Source of the DNA: Argopecten irradians
Lineage: Eukaryota > Mollusca > Bivalvia > Pectinida > Pectinidae
DNA: 64,000 nucleotides
NCBI RefSeq assembly: GCF_041381155.1
Contig: NC_091134.1
Span: 58,311,467-58,375,466, forward strand
Direction: 5' to 3'
This document shows positions 26,280-38,800 of the stretch, one piece after another. Numbering within the stretch: position 1 is the first letter of the stretch; each line of letters opens with the position of its first letter. The position numbers were made by a program, and so were the translations under genes. Under the pieces are notes generated by a model. The model was given only the letters and a program-made list of their open reading frames with translations, was not told where the DNA came from and did no database searches.

Positions 26280-27964
26280 CTAGGTTATAATATTTTCAAA
26301 TAGTTCTGATAACTATTCATATGTAATATCTCCAGACATTGACATGTACGGAGTACGGCGGACTGCCAATGTTTTTGACATGTTCTGCAAGATATATTTG
26401 ACTGTTTCAGTTACGGTGGCCAATAAAAGAAAACAAACACAATGCAATTATATTATGTTATTTCTTCTAAATACAACACTTCTTTGTGCAAGTTGTCAAG
26501 CATTTATTGTGAATGTTTTGCAATGAAATTACCACTTTTATAACATTGAATTTGTGGTTCCCCTGACATCGTTTTCCCCCAAATTTTTAAATGCGCAAAA
26601 TATACTGATAGTAGATTTTTTTCAGCATTTTCAGCCCTAAGAAAAAATTCATGTGCAAAGTATTCTGGTGTTTAAGTTTATTAATACACAAGTTTTTACG
26701 GTATTTGTAACAATTACGATTGTGTTTTGTACAGCTAATATAGCCAGAGCGCCCTGTGATTTACCTGTCGGTTGGCGACAGTTATCGAGTCTATAAATAA
26801 CATGGCTACAGTACACTCATTCAATACATTGATACAAGTCAGCGGTAGGGGTTTATATACTAGCGTCGTTCTCACTTGGGGTAGCATGGCTGTAAATGAA
26901 AAAGATAGCTGCTTTACTGAAGTTGGAGCCATAACTGTTGATTATTACTTGAATGTTTACCAAGTTTTATTTAATGGAAAATAATGCAGAAAGTCTTCCA
27001 AAATGAATGCTTGATGTAAAATTGGACATTTTTGAATACAGATATATTTGGTTTATACAACATTGTGGCTATATATTTGAATACAATTCCATACATTGGA
27101 ATTTGGATGACACTTTTCCCATCATCAATATATATACTGTATATACAAACATATATATACAATGTACGTAATACTAAACACCTGTAATGTCACATCATTC
27201 TGTATTAAGTAAATCAGGATTCTTGGATGTACATAATTCATCATTCAAGAATTAATTCACCAGCTTATTTGCTAAAGTATTGTTGACTCACAACTGTGTT
27301 GAAAAACTAGCAGGTAATTTGAGTTTGTAAATTATTGTGACTTTATATACTAGACACTCACCTGAAGATCTTTTATTGCCACACCTCATTCGCCTAACTG
27401 ACAGGATACAAACCATTATTGTAATTATATCATGTGATTGAAGTGCCAGTAATTATTCGGTATGTAATTCCTTACAAAATGTGTTTCCAAAACTTTAACC
27501 AAATTTGTGACCTCATGTTTTCAAACAGCAGGATGATTTGCTGTGTGGACACTTTTGTTGTAATGTCAAAGAGGTAAACATTTAAAACAGTTGAAATACT
27601 GTCATGTTGAATTCTGTGTTTAGTTTGAATTTATGATATAGAACTGGTATACATTTTTATTATATTATTTGTATTTCCATGTAAAAGGGTTATTTTCACA
27701 TTCATTTCTTTAAATTTAAATGTGGAAAAGACAATGTTGAACAAATATTTTTCCCTATATTTCTATATTCCCTCTTATTACTTCGCTGCATTACATGTAT
27801 TATTGTTATCGATGGAAATAGAGAAGAGAATTCCTGTAGTCCATATAAACATCAAATACTAAAGAGTATCCCAAAATCTTTATAACAAACTTCTTGAATA
27901 TTCAACTTACCTTTAATGGAAATATATCTGTTACCTTTACTTATCTGTCTGCTTCATAACGACA

Positions 27965-28235
27965 CTTACTTTTAGAATCTGTAGGAAGTATTTTAGACTT
28001 TTAGGATCGGTAGGAAGTATTTTCGACTTTTAGGATTGGTAGGAAGTATTCTCAGCAATGACTGATTTAGGATCGGTAGGAAGTATTCTCAGCAATGACT
28101 GATTTAGGATCGGTAGGAAGTATTCTCAGCAATGACTGATTTAGGATCGGTAGGAAGTATTCTCAGCAATGACTGATTTGATAACTTTTAGACATTTAGG
28201 ATGGGTAGGAAGTATTCTCAGCAATGACTAATTTG
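27965..28235. repeat. 37-bp minisatellite
   Basis: Five to seven units contain GGATCGGTAGGAAGTATT and CTCAGCAATGACTGATTTA. Outer units are shortened or diverged. Confidence 0.9.
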
Positions 28236-28439
28236 ATGATATCATGTACATGTACTACAAAATTTAGGTAGGTAGGTACCCCAGTGTTTTGAGTTGTGTT
28301 CAGTTGATTCCTACATGACCTGCATGTTTGACATAGTAGTTTTGACCTTTGTTTAAAGTTTAGGAAGAGTTGATGAATGTGATATTTTTCCAGCTGTGAT
28401 ATATTATTCAAGTGAAAATTCCGGAACACAATTTAAGAT

Positions 28440-31400
28440 GTGATATGAGGACTGAGAGTTGTGTGGTCCAAGTTTCCTCTATATCCTACTCTAGATATCG
28501 ATACAAATTGACAAATATCTTTTGTCTTTTATTGGTTAAGTTTGCTAATTGCTGGTGGTGAGTTTTTTGGACATTACAAATATACTAGTAAATGAAGATA
28601 ATCAGTTTTCACTGATTTCTAGTGCATACTAAGTTTTTCAGATGGGAGGTAATTTGTGTTGAAATAGAAATGAAAGTACTTTTAATGATTTTAGATTTTA
28701 AAAAGAAAAATAGATAACCTTTTGTTGGTGAGAGAGAGAGAGAGATAACAAGCAATTGGTTTATGAACAGTTGGTTTTCATGTGATGTAACTCCAATTCA
28801 TTGAAGGATAGATGTAGATTATATATCCTAATGCTGGAACAGATCATTTCAATATCATATAGTAAATGGTTGTATGGGAAGTTCATATCATTTTACTCCC
28901 AAGACATGTATTATTTTATTTTGTATATATGCATATCACAGAGTTATCTGTCCTTATCGATACCAACATGCAAGGGAGGTAATTCTGTACTATGCAAAGA
29001 TGGACAGCAAAGCAATGTTTGGTTCATCAATTTCTAGCTTTATTTGTACACTGAGTAAACCATGTTATATATATGTTCTTCATATTAATAATAAGGTCTT
29101 GAAAAAATGATAATTTATCATATCAAATAATGGTGGTGATTTTCACAACATTGGCTGTGTGGGTACATACAAAGTATTCAAGCTTTCTTACACCTTATAT
29201 TGTCTAAGGTTTCAGTTAAAATCTTTAGCTTCTATTTTTTATACAGTTATGTGCACTTCAGTATAAAGGATTGCTACTGGACCTTTAGTTCAATACACCA
29301 GTATTTGTCTCCAACAGAGTTCTCTGTTGATCTGCAGAAATCTGGCCTGAGGAATCTGGTATTGATTTTGTTATGAGTATGAAGTAAATTCTTAGTTATT
29401 TATTGAAATGAATATTGTCCATCATGCCATGCATTAAGGAGTTGGATGGATGTGGTCTGGATAACTTTTAATGAAACAGATCTTGTATGCTTTTATTTTG
29501 TATTTTTACCAATGGAAGAAAGTTTTCTCGACCCTCAGTATGATTTCTTGTTACCAATGTAAGAAAGGTTTCTTGACTCTCAGAACTTACAGACATGTTT
29601 ATCTGTTTGAGGAATGTGTTTAATTGTTTGGGAAGTAACGTGGTAATGTAACAGAATGTAGTTTGTATGCAACACTGTATGGGAGTCTACGAGTGTGCAG
29701 TTGCTTTGTTATTAGAATAGTGTACAAATGTGTCACATTTGTTGGGTTTATGTGTTAGGATATTTACTCAAGACAGTATGTTACAAAAGAAAATGTTATC
29801 ATTCTATATGATATATATTAGGAGTTATATCTTAATGTTTGAAAATAAGGTGCAATACATTTTTTAACTAGTTAAAGTAATTTATATATTTTCTGGAAAT
29901 GGTATTTGGTATTTTATTTATATTTTTTTCTAATTGCCTTAAAGGTATTTGGCCCTGAGGTCCAGCAAATGTACAAAACTGTAATTAAAGCCAATGGATA
30001 ACTTTTGCTGTGCTACTGAATTATAACATGCCTGTATGTCTAAATCTTTATCTGCAAAGTTATTAACCCCCAAATGTGGCAAAAATTACTTAAAAAACAG
30101 GTCTTTTGAATAGACTTTGAAATAAAAAGTAGAATCCTGTATACCAGTCACTTGACGCTGGTAGTCTGACATTATATTTGTCTGAATTATGCAGCCTTTT
30201 GATTTTTTATCAATTTTAATGTCATGTCATTAATATTAAAAATTGCTCTCCTGTCTGATCATCTCAAAATCTGCTTCAAATCAATGTAACCTGCTGAAAT
30301 CCTAATGTCCACTTTTTAAAGATGAATAAAGTATGTACTCTGTAATTTATTTTTAAAACCATTTTGCAACAAACAAAATAATATTCGAAATGAATTTTGT
30401 AATATGAAGTAAGATTATTTAAATTATTATAAAGATTTAACACATACAATATTTTGATTATTGAAATATGAAAAAAAATATGTACTGTATTAATGTATAA
30501 TTCATGCATGTAGCTTCTTGTGTTTTAATCCCGATAAAAACTGAATGGCGTGATGTTTGATTGGAAAAACTAAATACAATCTTGTAGAGAATTTAAAATT
30601 TAGATCTGTTTTCTATGAAGGAATTTTGAATTTCATTATGAGAGTTTGAGGGGAGAGGTTGTATGTATATTTTGATAGGAGTGTTAGATGTAATATTGTA
30701 ATGTGCTAGAATGAACAGAAGAGTGCTGACAGTAGTGCCACTAGTTAGTACAGGTGTATATGCCAGGGTGTGTAAGAACATTAAAATAATGTAGTGTATG
30801 CATGTAAACTTGTTTTGCTGTTAAAATGATTATTATTGGACTAAATATTTAACTGTTCAACAGTTGATTGTTGTTGACGATATAATGTAGATGTCTACAA
30901 GATATGAAATTAAATGAATTGAAAAAAAAAATTCTTGTTTTGTTATTTTGCTAAAAATAAACAAAGATCATAGATAAGCAGTATATTGCAGTCAGCTTTC
31001 GAAATTAACGCCTGTCCGTCTGCCCGTGACTGGCAACTTAATAGTAGGGCAGACAATTATTGCCATGCAACTGTCCTTTGACCGGCAACTTTTTGGTCAA
31101 GTTCTGATAGAATACTAAAGATATACAAAACAAAAATAGCAGTAGCTTTGCAGAAAGATTGAAGATCAAACTGTACAAAACAGATTTTCGTAATACATGT
31201 AATCTGGTTTTCAGTTAACATTGTTGAGAGCGCACGATACTAAAATAGATATACTTTGCTAGTACAATATAAACTACAAGGATGAATTGTAACTTTGTGA
31301 AGACCAGTAACTTTCAGTCAGGACCAGTAACTTTTAGGGTCAGTCGGTCCTTAGGACCAGCTGGAAAATGTCCTTAAGGGAGAACACTTATTGCAGTTTC

Positions 31401-31500
31401 ATAAAAGATTATGATGATACGTTACCCAACTTATTATTTTAGCTATGATACCCGGTACTCTAGTTGTTCCTGCATGGAAGTATATGGACAAAGAAGATAA
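28440..31500. other. Non-coding AT-rich interval
   Basis: No gene was recognised. Small features are a (GA)n run near 28730, a short direct duplication (CCAATG..AAGAAAG, 29508-29582) and GGACCAGTAACTTT repeats near 31300-31335. It may be part of a long MAP3K4 3' UTR plus intergenic DNA. Confidence 0.5.
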
Positions 31501-31519
31501 AGCATTTAAATTGTCTTTT

Positions 31520-32864
31520 AAATATTTTATTAATTTCACACCGTAATATCACAGTTCATTTGTGTTTCAGAATCATGTCAAACAGAAAGTTTAAAACATA
31601 AATAAACATGATGGATTGTGTAACACAATGTCTGTGACTGTTTAAGAACCAGCTTAATTCTTGGATTGTAATATACATGGTACCTAAACTATTGCACACG
31701 TCTTCAAGAGCACTATAACATTTACAATTTCATGCAATTGATAATTTACAAGCAATATGATAATTTTTTTAATATCTGCATTATCCACTCCAGATTGTCT
31801 CCCCTTGACCAGAAAGAAAATATAATAAATCTGAGAATAAATTGCAAATCCATTATATATAATACATAAATGTTCAATATCCTTGTGATGATTAAAATGC
31901 TAAAAAAAAACTAAAACAAATCTGCCATCTCTATTATATATATATATACTTACACATATGACCCTTTTCGCCTGAAGATGCTTGTGAAAGCAGATCTAGA
32001 AAAGCCTTGCAGCAAAGTCAGTTTTGTTATTTTTTCATACAGAAGAATTTCATGTATACAATACCTCCATAAGTCTATTACATGAGCTGTTTAGACATGT
32101 AATTTTTATTCAATTTATTCAAAAAGTTATAGAAATGAGTCATAAAATAAATCATCAGTGCATTACAATTTGTAATGTGTAAGAATTCACTTCTAGGAAA
32201 TACATCAAAGCACTAATGAATAACTTAAAGCAGCCATTGTGTTTGGCGCAAGTGGAAACAATATTATGTTGTAGTGTTAATTAAACTAAGTCACATATGT
32301 ATACCATGTTTTACAGTAACGTATGTATACCATGTTTTACAGTTACTATGTGTTTAATGACAAGTGAACTTGCTGATTACCGTATGTAAATGTTTTTACT
32401 TAGCCTTTTGTCCAACAGCATTATATTTGGCATGTGCCAAGGCTATGAAAAACAAAGTTACAGTATGATGTATATACAAAGAGGGATTCCTGATGACCAG
32501 AAGGAGCAGAGCATAGTAGTGAGATTATAGATGTATCATACCAACCTCACTAGAGCTATTTAAATACACAAGTAATGATACATAATTATATAGATAACAC
32601 TATTCTAAAGGTAAGTACAATTATCGTCGTACTTGATTATGCATGTGGAAGGTTCATCGTCACAATCCTTTAGATTGTGACACTGAATCTTCCACTTTAG
32701 GCATCAATGTTCACCAAAAATGTTATTAACAGATAATCAAGAGCTGACTTTGTTTTCCCAAACCAAATCCTGAACAAATGAAGATGTTAATAATGTCAAA
32801 TGTTAATATTAAAAGATATATTAAATTGAAAATTTTGACATGTTTTTAACAGTAATCTGTGCCC
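31520..32864 (-). other. UBE2J1: UBE2J1 3' UTR (probable)
   Basis: This is non-coding sequence downstream of the UBE2J1 stop on the minus strand. A minus-strand AATAAA lies at 31531-31526 and could end the transcript. There is a 25-bp duplication (GTATGTATACCATGTTTTAC) near 32297-32342. Confidence 0.45.
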
Positions 32865-35800
32865 TCAGAGTCCATAGTAGAATCTCCATGTCCGTGACAA
32901 AATAAATCTCCTAAGCAGAAGGAGGCCTATAGCCAGACTAACAAGGACAATAAGAACTGTGGACAGTTGCCACCGAGACTCAACATCTCTGGGAAGTTCA
33001 GCATTTTGTCCTAATATTCCAACTGGTGGTATCACATAGGGCGGCTCATCAAGAGGCTCCTGGACCACGCCAGCCCTGTGTCGGATACCTGTTGTGTCTG
33101 TCACATTTGTTTGACCTTCGGTCACCTCTGTGGTAGTAGTAGTGGTTGTATTACTGTTGGTTATCGCCACATCAGACTCAACCTCAGTCACAGGTGCCTC
33201 ACTTGTAATTTGTTCACAAGGACTTACCTCTGTTTCCTCTTTACTTGCACCAGACGACGTCTTGTCTTTCACAGAAGAGTCGGTTTTTGTAGTTGATTTA
33301 GATTGAACACCATCTGTCTTGTTTGCCTCCGTCTGTTTATTAGGAGCAGAGGTTCCAGGAACACTTGTTGGCATAGAGAACACAGAATTGGGGAACTGAG
33401 ACATTCCACTGAAGCCACAGTTGGCCATAAGTCCTGGAGGGAACATTGCCGGGATAACTGGTGGAGGGGGTGGGAAGCGCGGGATTCCCATCGCCCCAAT
33501 CGTCACACTAGTTTGTCCCGTAGGAGAATTAGGAGGAAAAGTGTATGGAAAATATGGAGATCCAAAAGGGAATTGTCCGAAAGGAGGTGTAAACTGGGGC
33601 TGTTCTGGAGGAACTGAGGTGGATGTGACACCAGATGTGACTGTACTGGCTGAAGTTTGGGATGTACTGGCCTGTGAAGGTGTTGGTGCGGGACTTTTAG
33701 GTGGCTCTGATGATGTTGATGTGGACTTCTCTCCCTGTTATAAAATATGACAGAAATCATTCAGTCATTCAATTGCCAAGGATTTATGTAAATGTTTCTT
33801 TTTTCATTTTGATAAGAATACTAAGCCCTCCATCAATTTATAATTTGTTAGTATGAACATTTACATTTTAAGTACTTTTACTGTGATTGTAGAAAAAAAA
33901 AATTTTAAACAAATTTCACAACATAGACTGACGTGCACACATCATTTTTCAAAATTAATAAATAAGACTACTTTAGGTAAATAGCATGTCTTATCAGTCC
34001 CTCCCAAATAATTAGCTAACCTGGAAGTTGATCTGAGCGGCTAGTTCCTTGGCTTCCTTTTGAGTTTGCTGTGAGGCAGAGGTGACCGGTTTGAGGATAT
34101 CCTGGACCTGGCCACAAGTTGGACACTTCCACTCCAGAGACCTGGAAAAAAAATCATACTAACGCTGCTCAACCATGTTTTTTTTTTTTAATTTTAGTCT
34201 TAACTGGTCTACCTAATATCTTACCAAGCTTTTCTTCATACATATTATGTATCTTAAATATTGTGATTAAATTTAAATCATTTCCATCATATTTTTTTTT
34301 ATTTCTCATAGATATTTAAAACTTCTTTGTGTCATTTTGTAGACACAAAATCTTTTAAACATGTAATGAACTTCTACCATTTAATAGTTAACATAGTTTC
34401 AAAATGAATTACATTTGATGTGCTTATTTTAGCAGTATGGGATGATGATTTTTACATTTAAACAATATTGATGTTCATCGTGCATATAACAGTAATACTG
34501 AATAAATTAATTTTCCAACACATATTTCAACAATCTTAAGGAATTTTAATGTATTATTTAAGGATAAAATTTCTTATTATCTCCCTTGGACCAACACAGA
34601 CTGAATGATCACTCTCTACTTTGTACATACTTTTTTGCCAACTTGGCACGCTCCTCCTTGCTGTAGTCGAGTGAGCCAATAGCGCCAGCTCCATGTGTAG
34701 GCATGAAACCTATAATGGCCAGGAGGGCAGTCCGAACTGAAAACACACAAGTATCAAAATCAAATACACTGGTCAGTATAAACGACCATGTTAAAATATC
34801 AGGGGCATAGTCATAATTCTTTTTGAAATTAAAGCTTTAACAGTTCGATCTATGTGGGAGGAGTGTTAGAAAAGGTCCAGATCAACAACATACAAGATCA
34901 GCATCAAAGTCATATAAAATTCCATATCTATTGTCAGTTTAATTTGAATTTATTTTCACCAGAAAAAAATGTGGGAAATGGATGGTTAAATACAAATATT
35001 GATGGAGTCTTGTCAAAAAATATGAAGTATATATTACTATAATTTATGTATTAATGTCAACTTATAGCCAATCACTTGATTGTTGAAGTTTTATGGTTAA
35101 ATTTGAGTAAAACTTACTTGACCAAGATGGCTGCCAAGATTCAGGATGGTGACCAGATATACTCAAACAGATTTTTTTATACACTTCAAATCTGCCATTG
35201 GGCTGTAAAAAAGACAGATTAAATGCATTTCATGAAAATAAATTTATAAGTTCAAAGCAACTTAAGACGTTTCAACATATACATAATTATTTTAATATTA
35301 CAGTATATGATCAAAATCTTGGATTTATTCCATGTGCTGATGTCAATGCTAAAAAAGATAATAATTTATTGAGTTTACAACAAGACTATGATATACATGC
35401 ACATAATATTACCAGTATATTTTGTTAAATCATGATTTACATAATAGTATGTTAGACTGAGATAATACTTTAGGCTTCATCAAACACTAGGAAGGGGCGT
35501 GCCATCTACATTTGACAGATACAACAAGAGATCCCAGAGGGATCTTGGCGCCCACCCAAAAATGATCTATGTCTGACAATGGAAAGAGGGATCTTTTCCC
35601 TGCTTTTCAAACTTTTTCAAACACACTACATATAAAATTTGAGACAGATCGCTATAGTACTTTCTAAGAAATAGTGGTAACAAACTTCAACAATGAAATC
35701 TAAGATGGCGGCCAGTTGGCCATCTTGTTTACCGATCAGTCCCGAAAGGCATTATGCATCAGTCCTAAAAGGTACTATGCACAACTAGGGTACAAAGGGA

Positions 35801-38800
35801 ACCTATGCATGGAATTTGAGAAAGATCACTTCAGTACTTTCTGAGAAATAGCGATAACAAACTTTAACTATCAAAATCCAAGATGGCCGTCGGTCGGCCA
35901 TCTTGTTTACTGATCGGTCCCAAAATACAATATGCACAACTAGGATGCTAGGGGAACCTGTATATGAAATTTGAGAAAGATCCCTTCAGCACTTTTTGAG
36001 AAATAGCGGTAACAAACTTTAACTATCAAAATCCAAGATGGCCGCCTATCGGCCATCTTGTTCACCGATCGGTCCCAAAATGCAATTAACACAACTATGG
36101 CCCTAGGGGAACCTGTATATGAAATCTGAGAAAGATCCCTTCAGTACTTTTTGAGAAATAGCGGTAACAAACTTTAACTATCAAAATCCAAGATGGCCGC
36201 CTGACGGACGAAAGGCGATTTGAATAGCCCACCATCTAATGATGGTGGGCTAAAAAGTTTCTAGTTTAATTCTTGCTATGAGAAGAATGGAAGCATAACC
36301 ACAGACTATGACAGTAAGATGACAGACACTATCCTCTATACTAACAGTGTATTACCGTGAGAAGAATGATACTTGGAGGCTTCATTGGGTACTCTGGTGG
36401 TAGAATGATCCTCCCATGATATAAACCTCCGTCAAATTCACTCTCCCCAGGTCCGCGCATTGTGAAATGCCACTCAAACAGGTTGTCCTGCAGCAAAATT
36501 AAGTTATTGGCTAGTTTATAATAATTCATCAAATATTATATACAGATGTACTGTATAATCTAATACCACAAAAAATTGAATTATACATGTATATCTAGCT
36601 AGCTGTAACAAAACCTGGTGTCTTTGTTTTCTCTTTTTTATACTGTCTGTTTATGTGAATCCCAGTTAAAACGGCCCCACTGTTAAAACGGCCCCAGTCA
36701 GAACGGCCCCACTGCAATAACAGCCCCAGTCAAAACGGCCCCGTTACAAAAAATGTTTAAAAAAGGAACGCATGTTTATTTCAGCTTATATTCAGCGTTG
36801 ATTTTGTTTATTTTATTTATAAGAATTTATATTTTGCTTGTACATTATAATGATAGAAAAATACGAAACACGGCACCAAGGACGTATATGAGACATATAA
36901 ATCCTTGACGGCACTAATTTGTAACTAATCATTTCATTATACATGTAGAATTTATGCCTAGATATTCTACAATGCTTGTTACAGTGAAATTGTTTAATAT
37001 CTTTGATAGGTTTTCTTGCTGTGTTTTGTTCTTTCTTTTGTACAACCTAACAACACTACATTGTAAATTATACACCTCTGTAAAACATTTCTTTGGCAGA
37101 ATAAATGTTAAATTATGGATACTTTTGTTTCTGATATTTTATTATTAGATCAACGAATGATCAAATTGGACGCAAATAGCCGTGAAATTGGTCACGGTTC
37201 TAGCGATGTACATTTAGTCTTTTAATATAGTCAATGAAATATACGTGTTTATCACGGAGACTATAACGGACTGTGGGTCATAGACACAATCATATTTCAT
37301 TCGAAAGCTTTAATTTTATTTTTCCATAGCCTCGGTAAAAAAACAAAAACATTAATACAGATGGCTTTTGCTGGAAATACTTTCGAATTAACTTCATACA
37401 AACATCTTATTATTGCATACATCTCGGTTATCTGCATAAGGTGTAAATATATATAGAAAGGAGAAGAGAAAGGAGAATATTGCATTTTGCAATAACGATA
37501 GTGAGGGTGAATTTTATTTCCTTAAAAGTGCAAAGTGTATGAAGATTTCATATTAGAAAACCATTTTTTTGTCCGATATTCCAACATGTTTAAGTTGGTT
37601 CAATTACTTAATGCTCAATTACTTAATGCACAAAATATAAAAGAATAAAATAATCTTTGTAACTATATTTCATTAGCCCTAGAAAAGAACATTACTGTAA
37701 TTAAGATTAAGACCAAGTTTTGTGCTCTCTTTCTCTACTACAATACATTTCAATTTTATCAAGAATGTATGTTTTTATCAAAGTTGTGTGAGTGTGGCGT
37801 ATATCGTCACTGTAAACCCAAAGCAAATAGAGAATCTGAACCCATAACAAGTTATGATTGACAGTTGTCACCACAAGATGAATTAGCCGTGGTCAGTGTA
37901 TACCTAATTATATGGTAATTATATAGTGTATACGGTGTAATTGTAAAGGCGCTGATATCCCACAAAATTACGGTAAACTGTACGGGAAATAACAAATCAA
38001 ATCATGAATATTAGTAAATCAATACATGTCTATATATAAAGGATACAATTCAATTCTGCCTCATACATTCTGTTGGTCTCATGTAAAACTCAAGCCGTTC
38101 TCTTCGAAATTTCAGTGCATGTTATCATAATTCACATAATTAAAACTTATTTTAACGTCTTTCATAACTAAGAACAAACATTTGCTCAAATTCACTAAAT
38201 TTTTGACACATGTACATTTGATTTCTAATAGTTTAACAAAATGTTTCACATACTATCATTTGGACGTTTTCTATTTAATTAATGAGAAAGATAATCTATT
38301 TCTTGTAATTTCTTAGATACTGATATGTGAGCTACATGTAATTCGTTTTGTAAGATAATGTTACAAGCAAAACTTACCACATATTTTACAGTGAACGTTT
38401 AGAAGACAAATGTATATAATCAACACATTGAACATATTGAAAAATTTTGCAATAATTAAAGATTTGAATATATTCATTACTTTAACTGCATTCTCAATAT
38501 TTTCCGTTTGTCAAAATATCAAAAACTCCTACTAAACAAGTACAAGTAATTTCCGAGTTAAATGCTAGCACTTCCCTTTTCAACATTATCTTCGTCTCAA
38601 CCATTCATGAAATGATGAGAAATCAATACTAAAAGTATTTTGAAGACATTTCAAATTGATTTCTTACTTGAATATTAAATCTATCAAACGCTGCTAGAGA
38701 TCGTGAACGTAAAAAAAATCATCATTCGCAACATCACTTACTTGTATATGTAGGTATACAGTATTAACCTAACCAACCATCTTTAATAAGATAGACAACA

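Larger units (their letters stand above)
24900..26895. repeat. Inverted-repeat pair bounding about 2 kb
   Basis: The left arm (about 24907-25090) and right arm (about 26710-26893) are inverted copies of the same sequence. They share TATATAAACCCCTACCG, CATTCAATACAT (minus-strand reading), TTATTTATAGACTCGA and CTGTCGCCAA. Identity is roughly 85 percent over about 130 bp, then weaker. The interior has no transposase-like ORF. It may be a long-TIR non-autonomous DNA element or two opposed insertions of one element. Confidence 0.65.
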
